A DNA stretch of 64,000 bases from Serratia bockelmannii (GTDB taxonomy: Bacteria > Pseudomonadota > Gammaproteobacteria > Enterobacterales > Enterobacteriaceae): contig NZ_VOUX01000006.1 of the NCBI RefSeq assembly GCF_008011855.1, positions 92,169-156,168 of the forward strand, written 5' to 3'. A program made the translations under genes and the position numbers. A model generated the notes under the pieces. It made no database searches and was not told the origin of the DNA. It worked only from the letters and a program-made list of their open reading frames with translations. The number at the start of each line of letters is the position of its first letter. The first letter of the stretch is position 1. Of the stretch, positions 19,985 to 28,234 are shown one piece after another.

Positions 19985-21298
19985 ATGAACGAACCTTTAG
20001 ACTTGATCGGCGTGGGATTGGGGCCTTTCAATCTCAGTCTGGCCGCTCTGGCCGCCGAAAGCGGCGCCGTCAATTATACCTTTCTCGATCGTAACGCCAG
20101 CTTCCGTTGGCACCCCGGTATGCTGTTGCCCTCAGCTTATATGCAAACCTATGTACTTCAGGATCTGGTTACCGCCGTCAGCCCACGCAGCCAATTTTCA
20201 TTTATTAATTACTTGGTCGAACAGAAAAAAATTTATCGTTTTTTAATCACCGAGCAGCAAATTATCAGCCGGGAAGAATTCTCCGACTACCTGAGTTGGG
20301 CCTGCGAAAGGTTAGACGGGCTACAGTTTTCACAGTCCGTAGAGCGTATTGATTTCGACGATGAAAAAGGTTTGTTCAAGGTATGTACCCACAACCAGAC
20401 CCTGTGGGCGAAAAATATCTGTCTGGGTACCGGACATGACCCTTGGTTGCCGGAAGCATTTTACCCGGCGCTGGGTGAAAACTGCATGAATGCCGCCGAA
20501 ATAGCCCTGCGCAATCCAGACTTCAGCGGCAAGCGGGTTATGGTGGTGGGCGGCGGCCAAAGCGGCGCCGATGTTTTTTTGAACGCGTTGCAGGGACACT
20601 GGGGCGAGCCGGCACAGCTGGATTGGCTCTCGCGTCGTCCCAATTTTCAGCCGCTGGACGAGTCCCCCTTCACCAACGAATATTTCACTCCTGAATACGT
20701 CGACTATTTCTATACGCTGCCGGCCGAGATCCGCGCACGTGAAATCAAAACACAGAAATTGCCGGCAGACGGCATCAGCAATCATACGCTGCGAACCTTG
20801 TACCGTGAGCTTTATATGCGTTTTGACGTGATGCGCCAGACACGCAATGTGCGTTTACTGCCCCATCGTACTCTACTGACCGTCGAATCAATGGATGAGG
20901 CTTTTCATCTGCGCACGCTTCACGGTCTGGAAAATCGCCGGGAAAGTTTCAGGGCTGATATCGTCATTCTCGCCACCGGCTATCGCGCCTCTCTGCCCGC
21001 GTACCTGAAACCCTTGGTGCCGCGCATCCCGCTCGATTCGAAGCAGCATCTACCGCTGCTGCCGAATTTTAATCTTGAATGGCTCGGGCCGGAGCAAAAT
21101 CGAATTTATGCGGTAAATGCCGGGATACACAGCCACGGCAGCGCAGAAGGCGGGCTGAGCCTGATGGCCTGGCGTTCAGCGCGCATCCTCAATCACTTGC
21201 TGGGCAAGCCATACTTTGATTTGGCACCGAACGCATCAATGATCCAATGGTGGAGCGATGCCGCGTCGGACGATACCTCTTCCATCGTTAATAAATAG
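19985..21298 (+). CDS. Lysine N6-hydroxylase / ornithine N5-oxygenase family flavoprotein
   Basis: A 437-residue flavin monooxygenase of the IucD/SidA/PvdA/AlcA family, which N-hydroxylates lysine, ornithine or a diamine as the first step of hydroxamate siderophore synthesis. The FAD motif is IGVGLGPFN (residues 8-16, Gly9/11/13). The NADPH motif is VMVVGGGQSGADVF (185-198). The ATGY motif lies at 330-333, followed by a substrate-site-like AEGGLSLMAWRSARI. Which amine is used cannot be read here. No acetyltransferase, NIS synthetase or siderophore receptor lies beside it. The only close partner is the PPTase-like gene 95 bases downstream. AT-rich patches (for example around 20200-20260) differ from the core genes and suggest acquisition. 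Its expression may depend on the inverted repeat at its start. Confidence 0.85.
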   Translation: MNEPLDLIGVGLGPFNLSLAALAAESGAVNYTFLDRNASFRWHPGMLLPSAYMQTYVLQDLVTAVSPRSQFSFINYLVEQKKIYRFLITEQQIISREEFSDYLSWACERLDGLQFSQSVERIDFDDEKGLFKVCTHNQTLWAKNICLGTGHDPWLPEAFYPALGENCMNAAEIALRNPDFSGKRVMVVGGGQSGADVFLNALQGHWGEPAQLDWLSRRPNFQPLDESPFTNEYFTPEYVDYFYTLPAEIRAREIKTQKLPADGISNHTLRTLYRELYMRFDVMRQTRNVRLLPHRTLLTVESMDEAFHLRTLHGLENRRESFRADIVILATGYRASLPAYLKPLVPRIPLDSKQHLPLLPNFNLEWLGPEQNRIYAVNAGIHSHGSAEGGLSLMAWRSARILNHLLGKPYFDLAPNASMIQWWSDAASDDTSSIVNK

Positions 21299-21393
21299 GA
21301 TAATCCGCATAGTGTTTTTTGATGATAAATCCTCAACTTAGTCTTAATCTAACACCCCTGCGTTCTTAGCGACCCTCTGTCATGGAGTGAACA

Positions 21394-22119
21394 ATGGCGT
21401 GTCATTTTGCCCGATGGACCCCGGCCTCCGCTGTCCTGGATACCCAGAGACTCTCCGACGAAGTGATAGCCGCCACCCGCACCTTTTCCGTTAAGCGCCG
21501 CACGCGCTACCTGCAAGGGCGCATTCTGCTCGCCGAAATGATGTTCTACCTGTACGGCTTGCCGACGCTCCCCACTATAGCCACCACGCCGACCGGCCGC
21601 CCCTGTTTCGCCGATCATCAGCTGCCCGATTTTAGCCTCGCCTACGCCAGCAACACCGTGGGTGTACTGCTTAGCGACGAGGGCAAGGTCGGACTGGATA
21701 TCGAAGTGATGCGGGCGCGCGGCACCCGGCAAAGCGCGCTGCAACACGCGCATCAGACACCGGCAGAAAGTGCCTGGATCGGTGCGCAGGACGATCGGCT
21801 GGAGGCAGAAACTCAGCTGTGGAGCATCCGGCAAAGCGTGCTGAAAATTTCCGGCCTCGGTAACAGCGGCCAGTCTACGCTGCGTCTGCATCCCTTCTCC
21901 GGCCACCTGCGCTCCAGTGCCACGCCGGACGTTCAGGTAATGAGCGACGCCGACGAATACCTGAGCTGGGCCTGCGCCGGCAGCCCTGGGCTGGATCGCC
22001 TGCTGTGCTGGCGCTACGAAGAGCGCGGTGGACTGCACAAAGACGGGGAAATCTCACCGCGCAGCCCGGCGGCGTCCTCGCGCTTCGTTAAACTGACGGG
22101 CCTGAAGACGCCCGGTTAA
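21394..22119 (+). CDS. AcpT-like 4'-phosphopantetheinyl transferase with altered active-site motifs
   Basis: A 241-residue Sfp/AcpT-type phosphopantetheinyl transferase homologue. The stretch VGVLLSDEGKVGLDIEVMR (residues 89-107) contains the magnesium-binding Asp102 and Glu104 and closely resembles E. coli AcpT. The other family motif, normally W(S/T)xKE(A/S)xxK, reads WSIRQSVLK (143-151): the Lys-Glu pair is Arg146-Gln147. The NLSHS-type motif reads SLAYASN (81-87). Missing the catalytic Glu suggests weak, altered or lost transferase activity, although the frame is intact at full length. PPTases activate carrier proteins of fatty-acid, polyketide or nonribosomal peptide enzymes. It follows the hydroxylase on the same strand; ggag precedes its ATG by 8 bases. 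Confidence 0.75.
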   Translation: MACHFARWTPASAVLDTQRLSDEVIAATRTFSVKRRTRYLQGRILLAEMMFYLYGLPTLPTIATTPTGRPCFADHQLPDFSLAYASNTVGVLLSDEGKVGLDIEVMRARGTRQSALQHAHQTPAESAWIGAQDDRLEAETQLWSIRQSVLKISGLGNSGQSTLRLHPFSGHLRSSATPDVQVMSDADEYLSWACAGSPGLDRLLCWRYEERGGLHKDGEISPRSPAASSRFVKLTGLKTPG

Positions 22120-22280
22120 CGCGGCGCAAAGCGGATAACGCTGTCTTTACCGCGCGAGTCGCTGGATTAAATTGTAAAGACAGCTAAATGTTGAGCAATC
22201 GCCTATTCTCGACCCGCGCTTTAGCCTACTATTCGCCCATGTTGTACGCTGAATCTGCTCATTCGAAAGGGAGAATCATC

Positions 22281-22847
22281 ATGTCAGACCAAGCCTTAAA
22301 AATCGTCACTCTGCTCGGCAGCCTGCGTAAAGGCTCTTACAACGCCATGGTGGCCCGCGCCCTGCCAGGGCTGGCTCCGCAGGGCGTCACCATTGAAGCG
22401 CTACCTTCCATCCGCGATATCCCACTGTACGACGCCGACATGCAACAGGGTGAAGGCTTCCCTGCCGCTGTCGAGGCGATCGCCGAACAGATCCGCCAGG
22501 CCGACGGCGTGATCATCGTCACCCCTGAATATAACTATTCCGTGCCCGGCGGGTTGAAGAACGCCATCGACTGGCTGTCTCGCTTGCCGAATCAGCCGCT
22601 GGCCGGCAAGCCGGTCGCCATTCAAACCAGCTCGATGGGGCCGATCGGCGGCGCGCGCTGCCAATACCATCTGCGCCAGATCCTGGTATTCCTCGATGCG
22701 ATGGTAATGAACAAGCCTGAGTTTATGGGCGGCGTGATCCAGAGCAAGGTCGATGAACAGGCCGGTGAACTGAGCGATCAGGGAACGCTGGACTTCCTGA
22801 CCGGCCAGCTGTCCGCGTTCAGCGATTTTATTCGCCGCGTGGAGTGA
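22281..22847 (+). CDS. chrR: NADPH-dependent FMN reductase / chromate-quinone reductase ChrR
   Basis: A 188-residue flavodoxin-fold reductase, the same length as E. coli ChrR (YieF). The FMN phosphate loop is GSLRKGSYN (about residues 14-22), and the flavin-contacting loop is TPEYNYSVPGGLKNAIDWLS (about 81-100). ChrR reduces quinones, chromate and other acceptors by two-electron steps and is linked to oxidative-stress defence. The start at 22281 is supported by aaggga upstream and by the family N-terminus; a longer in-frame opening from 22188 looks spurious. The chrR...adeP...yieH order recalls E. coli, here interrupted by extra genes. Confidence 0.93.
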   Translation: MSDQALKIVTLLGSLRKGSYNAMVARALPGLAPQGVTIEALPSIRDIPLYDADMQQGEGFPAAVEAIAEQIRQADGVIIVTPEYNYSVPGGLKNAIDWLSRLPNQPLAGKPVAIQTSSMGPIGGARCQYHLRQILVFLDAMVMNKPEFMGGVIQSKVDEQAGELSDQGTLDFLTGQLSAFSDFIRRVE

Positions 22848-22854
22848 CCGTCTC

Positions 22855-22875
22855 GCGGCGCCCACCGGGCGCCGC
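22855..22875 (+). terminator. Stem-loop after chrR
   Basis: A perfect 9-base GC stem (gcggcgccc at 22855-22863 with gggcgccgc at 22867-22875) and a 3-base loop lie 7 bases after the chrR stop. There is no T-tract, so termination may be partial. Confidence 0.5.
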
Positions 22876-22924
22876 AACAGGACATGAAGTCCGTCAATTC
22901 ATTGAAAATTAAAGCCATAGCATC

Positions 22925-23977
22925 ATGTATTTTTTCATTTTAGCGTTATTTTTTGTTTCCATCACCAGTCCCGCTTTCGCCGCAGACATGCGTTATCCCG
23001 CCGGTGAAGAACCGCTGGAGCTGCCGGCACACAGTGCGCTCAACGCCCAGCTGTCGCGATCCGCGCAAAACCAGGAAGACAAAAAGCTGGGCGCCATGTC
23101 GCTGTACCTGACGCTGATGCGCGAAGACGGCCGCAATGTCTGGGCGCCCTACCAGTTGGCGGTGTCGTCGGCAGAGAAAGGGCAAACCGAGCTGGCGGAA
23201 CGCTACCTGCAGCTGAGCGCCGACCGCGGCCTGTGGTACTACTACAACCTGCTGGAGGACGACGCCTTCAACAGCATTCAACATTCCGCCACCTACCAAT
23301 CCATTTTGGCCGCCACCAAAGCGCGCTATCTGCAGCACGCTCGCCGCTATGAAGGCAAAGCCAGCTACGCGATGCCGGACGGCGAAGCACCGCCCGAAGG
23401 CTGGCCAACGGTGATCTTCCTGCATACCTACGGCAAAGCCGCCGCTATCAGCCCCGAAGAACGGCTGCTGTTCGGCGAAATGGGCGTAGCCTACATCGAG
23501 ATCAACGGCACGCAGATGCTGTCGGAAAACAGCTTCCGCTGGTCGAATTACAGCGATGAGAGCACCCAAACCGCCATTCAGCGTACGCTGCAACAGCTGG
23601 CTCCGCAGCTAAAGCTGAATACCCAACGGATTTACCTCAGCGCCCGCGGCCAGGGTGCACTGCACGCCGCCAACCTGATCGCGAAGTACCCGCAGTTTTA
23701 CGCCGGCGCGCTCCTGATCGCCCCCAACGGGGAGATCAAGCCGGCCCAGCAGTCGCTGGCGGCGCAAAAGAAAATCGTGATGGCGTATTACGATCGGCAG
23801 AACTTCAGCGAGCAGGCGCTGGCGTTGCACTTCGCCAATCTGTTTGGAGAGGATAACCAGGTAGAGACGCTGCACTTCGCCCAGGGCGAGGATGCCGCCG
23901 GCAGTTGGCAGGCGCGCTTCAGGCGGCCGTTGCAGTGGGTGTTGGACCAGGCGCCGGACGCGACGCCGGGAGTCTAG
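22925..23977 (+). CDS. Secreted alpha/beta-hydrolase-like protein lacking the nucleophile serine
   Basis: A 350-residue protein I cannot name. A signal peptide (residues 1-20, cleavage after AFA) sends it to the periplasm or beyond. Residues 45-115 look like a pair of TPR/Sel1-like helices (WAPYQLAVSSAEKGQTELAERY). From about 160 there is an alpha/beta-hydrolase-like core: the strand TVIFLHTYG, and RIYLSARGQGALHAANLIA (236-254), where GxSxG is expected. There the nucleophile position is Gly242 (ARGQGA), so a serine hydrolase mechanism is unlikely. A late strand KKIVMAYYDRQ and HFAQGED resemble the acid and histidine regions. It may be a pseudoenzyme with a binding role. It converges on adeP across a hairpin. 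The function is unknown. Confidence 0.7.
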   Translation: MYFFILALFFVSITSPAFAADMRYPAGEEPLELPAHSALNAQLSRSAQNQEDKKLGAMSLYLTLMREDGRNVWAPYQLAVSSAEKGQTELAERYLQLSADRGLWYYYNLLEDDAFNSIQHSATYQSILAATKARYLQHARRYEGKASYAMPDGEAPPEGWPTVIFLHTYGKAAAISPEERLLFGEMGVAYIEINGTQMLSENSFRWSNYSDESTQTAIQRTLQQLAPQLKLNTQRIYLSARGQGALHAANLIAKYPQFYAGALLIAPNGEIKPAQQSLAAQKKIVMAYYDRQNFSEQALALHFANLFGEDNQVETLHFAQGEDAAGSWQARFRRPLQWVLDQAPDATPGV

Positions 23978-23982
23978 CGTTC

Positions 23983-24006
23983 AGGGCCGACAGACGTCGG
24001 CCCTTT
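23983..24006. terminator. Bidirectional terminator between the hydrolase-like gene and adeP
   Basis: A 9-base perfect stem (agggccgac/gtcggccct) with an AGAC loop lies between converging stops, with a short T run (ttt) on the plus side. Confidence 0.65.
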
Positions 24007-24011
24007 GGCTG

Positions 24012-25349
24012 TCAATGGCCGTCGACAAAGACGATTTTCAGTACGAACAGCAGCGCCACCACCACCACGCACGGGCTGATTTCACGCCAGCGGCCGGTGC
24101 CGAGCTTCATCACGCAGTAGGAGATAAAGCCGAGCGCGATACCTTCGGTGATCGAGAAACTGAACGGCATCATCACCGCGGTGACAAATGCCGGTACCGC
24201 TTCGGTCAGATCGTCCCACTTCACCCGCGCCAGGCTGGAGGTCATCAGTACACCGACATAGATCAGCGCGCCGGCGGCAGCGTAAGCCGGCACCATACCC
24301 GCCAACGGCGACAGGAAGATCACCAGCAGGAACAGCAGGCCAGTGACCACCGCCGTCAAACCGGTGCGGCCGCCGACGGCGACGCCGGACGAGCTTTCGA
24401 TGTAAGCGGTCACGGAAGAGGTACCCGCCAGCGAACCGGCCACTGAGCTGATGCTGTCAACGTACAACGCCTGCTTCATACGCGGGAATTTGCCCTGGTT
24501 GTCGGTCAGGCCGGCTTTATCGGTAACGCCGATCAGGGTGCCGGAAGAGTCGAACAGGTTCACCAGCATAAACGAGAAGATAACCCCGGCCAGCCCGATG
24601 TTCAGCGCGCCGGCCACGTCGACCTGGCCCACCACCGAGGTGATACTCGGCGGCAGGGAGAACAGGCCACCGTATTTCACGTCGCCCAGCATCCAGCCGA
24701 TCAGGGTGGTGACCACGATCGACACCAGCACCGCCGCGTGGAAGTTACGCGAAGAGAGCACGGCGATGATGAAGAAGCCGAGCGCCCCCAGCAGCACGTT
24801 GTGCGAGGTCAGGCTGCCGATGGTCACCAGCGTGTCCGGGTTAGCCACCACGATGCCGGCGTTTTTCAGCCCCATCATGCCGATGAACAGACCGATGCCG
24901 CTGGTAATGCCGACCCGCAGGCTGACCGGAATGTTAGCGATCATCCAATAGCGAATGCGGAAAATGGTCAGCAACAGCAGGCCGACCGCCCCCCAGAAGA
25001 TGGCGCCCATGCCCACCTGCCAGGAGATGCCCATCGCGCCGACCACCACGAAGGCGAAGAAGGCGTTCAGGCCCATCGCCGGCGCCAGCGCCACCGGCAG
25101 GTTCGCCAGCAGGCCCATAAAGATGCTGCCGAAGGCGGCGATCAAACAGGTGGTGACAAATACCGCCTGGGTATCCATGCCCGCCGCGCCCAAAATTTGC
25201 GGGTTAACGAACACGATATACACCATGGTGAGAAAGGTGGTGATACCGGCAATCGTTTCCGTACGCGCCGTCGTGCCATGTTGCTTGAGTTTAAACACGC
25301 GCCCAAGCAAGCCTTGCTCAGCGTCAAGGCCAGATACTGGTTTGGTCAT
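24012..25349 (-). CDS. adeP: Adenine permease (NCS2 family)
   Basis: A 445-residue purine:proton symporter of the AzgA-like NCS2 branch, the same length as E. coli AdeP (PurP/YieG). About 14 hydrophobic segments are visible. Family landmarks include TIAGITTFLTMVYIVFVNP, the substrate-site-like GLNAFFAFVVVG, DSSGTLIGVTDKAGL, and GTSSVTAYIESSSGV. It imports adenine with high affinity. It lies divergent from the Nudix gene, with 232 bases between. I looked for a PurR-type 16-mer there and did not see a convincing one. adeQ is the alternative name for a close paralogue, but the chrR and yieH neighbourhood supports adeP. Confidence 0.9.
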   Translation of the reverse strand: MTKPVSGLDAEQGLLGRVFKLKQHGTTARTETIAGITTFLTMVYIVFVNPQILGAAGMDTQAVFVTTCLIAAFGSIFMGLLANLPVALAPAMGLNAFFAFVVVGAMGISWQVGMGAIFWGAVGLLLLTIFRIRYWMIANIPVSLRVGITSGIGLFIGMMGLKNAGIVVANPDTLVTIGSLTSHNVLLGALGFFIIAVLSSRNFHAAVLVSIVVTTLIGWMLGDVKYGGLFSLPPSITSVVGQVDVAGALNIGLAGVIFSFMLVNLFDSSGTLIGVTDKAGLTDNQGKFPRMKQALYVDSISSVAGSLAGTSSVTAYIESSSGVAVGGRTGLTAVVTGLLFLLVIFLSPLAGMVPAYAAAGALIYVGVLMTSSLARVKWDDLTEAVPAFVTAVMMPFSFSITEGIALGFISYCVMKLGTGRWREISPCVVVVALLFVLKIVFVDGH

Positions 25350-25581
25350 TATCAGAATTCCGAAAATGGGAATGGACAGTCGCCGGCTATCCTATAACAA
25401 AAAGTGGGGCTTTTGATGTCGGTCACAGGTTTTTTTCGCCGTCTTTACGGCTAAACGCGTCAACGGCTTGTATTTACAGGCATTCATCCCCCTTGCCGCC
25501 CGCTGCGTTGCCGTTTGCCGGCACGGCCGATAAAATGGCCTATCGCCCCTCTATCCCTATCCGTTAAAAACAGGAATCCGC

Positions 25582-25986
25582 ATGTCTTCGACCTTTATCG
25601 ATAAGCTGGCGTTGATCGCGCTGAAAGATGACAAAGTGGCGCTGGTGCGCTCACACAATAAGACGCTGTTTTATATGCCGGGCGGAAAGCGCGAAGCGGG
25701 CGAAACCGACGAACAGGCGCTGTGCCGCGAAATCGACGAAGAGCTGACCGTTGCGCTGCTGTCGCAATCCATCGCGTTTTACGGCGAATTCACCGGCCCG
25801 GCGGACGGCAAGCAGGACGGCACCCAGGTGCGCATTCGCTGCTACCAGGCCGACTTTACCGGGCAGCTGCAGCCGGCCGCCGAAATCGCCGAGCTGAAGT
25901 GGTGCGACAGTCGCGATCTGCCGCAGTGCTCACACGTCGCCGCGCTGATTTTGCACGATCTCAAGGCGCGTAACCTGATCAAGTGA
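25582..25986 (+). CDS. Nudix hydrolase
   Basis: A 134-residue Nudix-fold pyrophosphohydrolase. The Nudix box GX5EX7REUXEEXGU is present from Gly35 to Val57 (GGKREAGETDEQALCREIDE, then ELTV), with Thr56 in place of the last glycine; the metal-binding glutamates are all kept. The substrate (a nucleoside diphosphate linked to X) cannot be predicted. It lies between adeP (divergent) and yieH (46 bases downstream, same strand), so it is probably co-transcribed with yieH. The neighbours handle purines and phosphosugars, which fits but does not prove a nucleotide-cleaning role. Confidence 0.88.
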   Translation: MSSTFIDKLALIALKDDKVALVRSHNKTLFYMPGGKREAGETDEQALCREIDEELTVALLSQSIAFYGEFTGPADGKQDGTQVRIRCYQADFTGQLQPAAEIAELKWCDSRDLPQCSHVAALILHDLKARNLIK

Positions 25987-26032
25987 TCGCTGAGCGGCCT
26001 CAGCGGCGTTAACCCGAAGGAACCTGTCCCGC

Positions 26033-26701
26033 ATGAATCAGATTGACTGCATTTTGTTCGACTGCGATGGCACGCTGGTAGACAGCGAAGTGCTGTGCAG
26101 CAAAGCCTATGTGCACATGTTCGCCCACTACGGCATTCATCTGTCGCTGGAAGAGGTATTCAAGAAATACAAAGGGGTGAAGCTGTACGAGATCATCGAT
26201 CGGGTCAACGCCGAGCAGGGCACTGACCTGGCCAAAGAGACACTGGAGCCGCTGTATCGGCAGGAAGTGGCGCGGTTGTTCGACAGCGAACTGCAACAGA
26301 TTGCCGGCGCCCGCGAGCTGCTGGCGCAGATAACGGTGCCTGTCTGCACCGTCTCCAACGGGCCGGTCAGCAAGATGCAGCATTCGCTCGGCCTAACCGG
26401 CATGCTGCCTTATTTTGATGACCGGTTATTCAGCGGCTATGACATTCAGCGCTGGAAGCCGGATCCGGCGATCGTGTTTCACGCCGCCGAACAGATGCAG
26501 GTGCCGGTGACGCGCTGCATCCTGGTGGACGATTCGCCCGCCGGCGCGCAGGCCGGCATCCATGCCGGCATCCCGGTCTTTTACTTCTGCGCCGATCCGC
26601 ATAACCCGCCGATTGACCACCCGCTGGTGACCACGTTTGACGACCTGGCCCAACTGCCCGCGCTGTGGCGCGAACGAGGCTGGCGGCTCACGGCCGATTA
26701 A
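26033..26701 (+). CDS. yieH: HAD phosphatase YieH (6-phosphogluconate phosphatase)
   Basis: A 222-residue HAD-IA phosphatase. Motif I is FDCDGTLVDSE (Asp10/Asp12), motif II is CTVSNGP, motif III contains the lysine of RWKPDP, and the metal-binding DDS of ILVDDSPAG lies near residue 165. E. coli YieH acts on 6-phosphogluconate and phosphoenolpyruvate. The ATG at 26033 has aagga about 10 bases upstream. Its stop overlaps the converging permease stop by three bases. Confidence 0.9.
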   Translation: MNQIDCILFDCDGTLVDSEVLCSKAYVHMFAHYGIHLSLEEVFKKYKGVKLYEIIDRVNAEQGTDLAKETLEPLYRQEVARLFDSELQQIAGARELLAQITVPVCTVSNGPVSKMQHSLGLTGMLPYFDDRLFSGYDIQRWKPDPAIVFHAAEQMQVPVTRCILVDDSPAGAQAGIHAGIPVFYFCADPHNPPIDHPLVTTFDDLAQLPALWRERGWRLTAD

Positions 26702-27438
26702 CTGGCCGGCAACGGCGGCTTGTTGCGCCACCAGCGCCAGGACCGTTTCAGCGCGCGGGTTTGCGCGCCGAAGCGGCGGTTGACCGCGTTGGCCAACAGA
26801 TCGAGCGCCAGGCAGAACACGAAATAAACCAGCGCCACAAACAGGAACACTTCCATCGGATAGACCATGCTGCGGTTGTTGACCTGGGTCGCCAGGAAGG
26901 TCAATTCGCCAACGCCGACGATATAAGCCAACGAGGTGTCTTTGATCAGAGAAATCCACTGGTTGATGAACGACGGCACCATCATGCGCAGCGCCTGCGG
27001 CAGCACGATCATGCGCAGCGTCTGCCAGCGCGTCAGCCCCAGAGAAAGCCCGGCCTGCCACTGGCCGGGGCCGATCGCGGCGATGCCGGCCTTCACCGCA
27101 TGGGCCAGATAGGCCGAGGCGATCAACGCCAGCGCGCACACCACGGTGGTGATTTCCGGGATCTCGACGCCAAACACCATCGGCAGCAGGAAATAGGTCC
27201 AGAAGATCAGCATGATGACCGGAATGGCGCGGAAAAAGCCCAACACCGCCGCCAGCAGCCCGGCGGCGACACCGCGTGACATCGCCAGCGCCACGCCGAG
27301 TAAGGTGCCGAGCACCGCCGAGGCCACGCCGGCCATCAGGCTGATCGCCAACGTCAGCGCCGCGCCGCCCAGCGGCCCGTCCGGCCAGGTGCCCCACAGC
27401 AGGTAACCCAGGTTGTCGTGAATCACGCTGAAATCCAT
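26698..27438 (-). CDS. Polar amino acid ABC transporter permease (GltK-like)
   Basis: A 246-residue inner-membrane permease of the His/Glu/Gln (HAAT) type. The EAA-loop region that contacts the ATPase is present (LGLTRWQTLRMIVLPQALRM), after about three hydrophobic helices with AVLGTLLGVALAMSR typical of the family. The ATG at 27438 is one base after the stop of the partner permease and has ggagg upstream; a longer open frame into that gene is not used. The cluster encodes a binding protein and two permeases but no ATPase, so a nucleotide-binding subunit must be supplied from elsewhere or has been lost. Confidence 0.88.
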   Translation of the reverse strand: MDFSVIHDNLGYLLWGTWPDGPLGGAALTLAISLMAGVASAVLGTLLGVALAMSRGVAAGLLAAVLGFFRAIPVIMLIFWTYFLLPMVFGVEIPEITTVVCALALIASAYLAHAVKAGIAAIGPGQWQAGLSLGLTRWQTLRMIVLPQALRMMVPSFINQWISLIKDTSLAYIVGVGELTFLATQVNNRSMVYPMEVFLFVALVYFVFCLALDLLANAVNRRFGAQTRALKRSWRWWRNKPPLPAS

Positions 27439-27439
27439 C

Positions 27440-28153
27440 TCAATGTCCTCCCAGCGGTTTACGCTGTTGTCGCCACATGCCCCAACCTTCCAGCAGCGCG
27501 ATGATGGCGATATACAGCACCGTCGCCACGCCGAACGCCTGGAAGGTGCGCAGGGTTTCGGTTTCGACCTGACGCGAGGCGTAAGAGAGTTCGGCAACGC
27601 CGATCGCCATGGTCAGCGACGAGTTCTTGATCACGTTCATGTATTGCCCCAGCAGCGGCGGCAGCGCGATTTTCAGCGCCTGCGGCAACACCACGTAGCG
27701 CATCGCCTGCCAGCCGGTCAGTCCCAGCGCCTGAGCGGCATATTTCTGCCCGCCAGCGACGCCGCGAATGCCGGAGCGGATCTCTTCGGCGATAAAGGCG
27801 GTGGAGTAGAGCGTCAGGCCAAAGAAACCGGCGAGAAACTCGAACGACGGCCACTCAAGCGGGCCGACCTGATGTGAGCTGTTCAGCCACTGCATGGCGG
27901 CGGACGGCAGGATCTGCCCGGCGGCGAAGTACCAGAAAAACAGCTGCACCAGCAGCGGCGTATTGCGAAACAGCGAGCTGTGCCCCATCGCCAGCCAACG
28001 CAACGGCCGCAGGCTGCTGTCGCGCATCGCCGCCAGCACAAAGCCCAGCAACGTGGCCGCCAGGCCCGCGCAGGCGGAAAGCCACAGCGTCAGCAGAAAG
28101 CCATGCCACAGCCAGCTCAGGTATTGCGGCGCCAGCAGCCAGTCCAGGTTCAT
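27440..28153 (-). CDS. Polar amino acid ABC transporter permease (GltJ-like)
   Basis: A 237-residue HAAT-type permease with a hydrophobic N-terminus (LWHGFLLTLWLSACAGLAAT), the sequence RNTPLLVQLFFWYFA typical of the GltJ/HisQ side, and the EAA loop ALGLTGWQAMRYVVLPQALK. It presumably pairs with the downstream permease as a heterodimer. I start it at the ATG at 28153 (MNLDWLLAPQYL); an upstream in-frame ATG at 28180 overlaps the intercistronic hairpin. It follows the binding-protein gene by 81 bases. Confidence 0.88.
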   Translation of the reverse strand: MNLDWLLAPQYLSWLWHGFLLTLWLSACAGLAATLLGFVLAAMRDSSLRPLRWLAMGHSSLFRNTPLLVQLFFWYFAAGQILPSAAMQWLNSSHQVGPLEWPSFEFLAGFFGLTLYSTAFIAEEIRSGIRGVAGGQKYAAQALGLTGWQAMRYVVLPQALKIALPPLLGQYMNVIKNSSLTMAIGVAELSYASRQVETETLRTFQAFGVATVLYIAIIALLEGWGMWRQQRKPLGGH

Positions 28154-28181
28154 GTTCAATCCTTGTCTTGCAGAATGCATC

Positions 28182-28205
28182 AGGGGCGCAGCAAGCTGCG
28201 CCCCT
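28182..28205 (-). terminator. Intercistronic stem-loop between binding protein and permease
   Basis: A perfect 10-base stem (aggggcgcag/ctgcgcccct) with a 4-base loop lies 29 bases after the binding-protein stop. It lacks a U-run and probably attenuates or protects mRNA, giving more binding protein than permease, as seen in many ABC operons. Confidence 0.6.
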
Positions 28206-28234
28206 CCGTGCCTATCTCACCGCAAGCGGTTAAG

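Noticed and set aside
25350..25581. A PurR operator or purine riboswitch upstream of adeP
   Set aside because: The gap was read on both strands; no 16-base PurR-type palindrome or aptamer-like conserved core could be made out.
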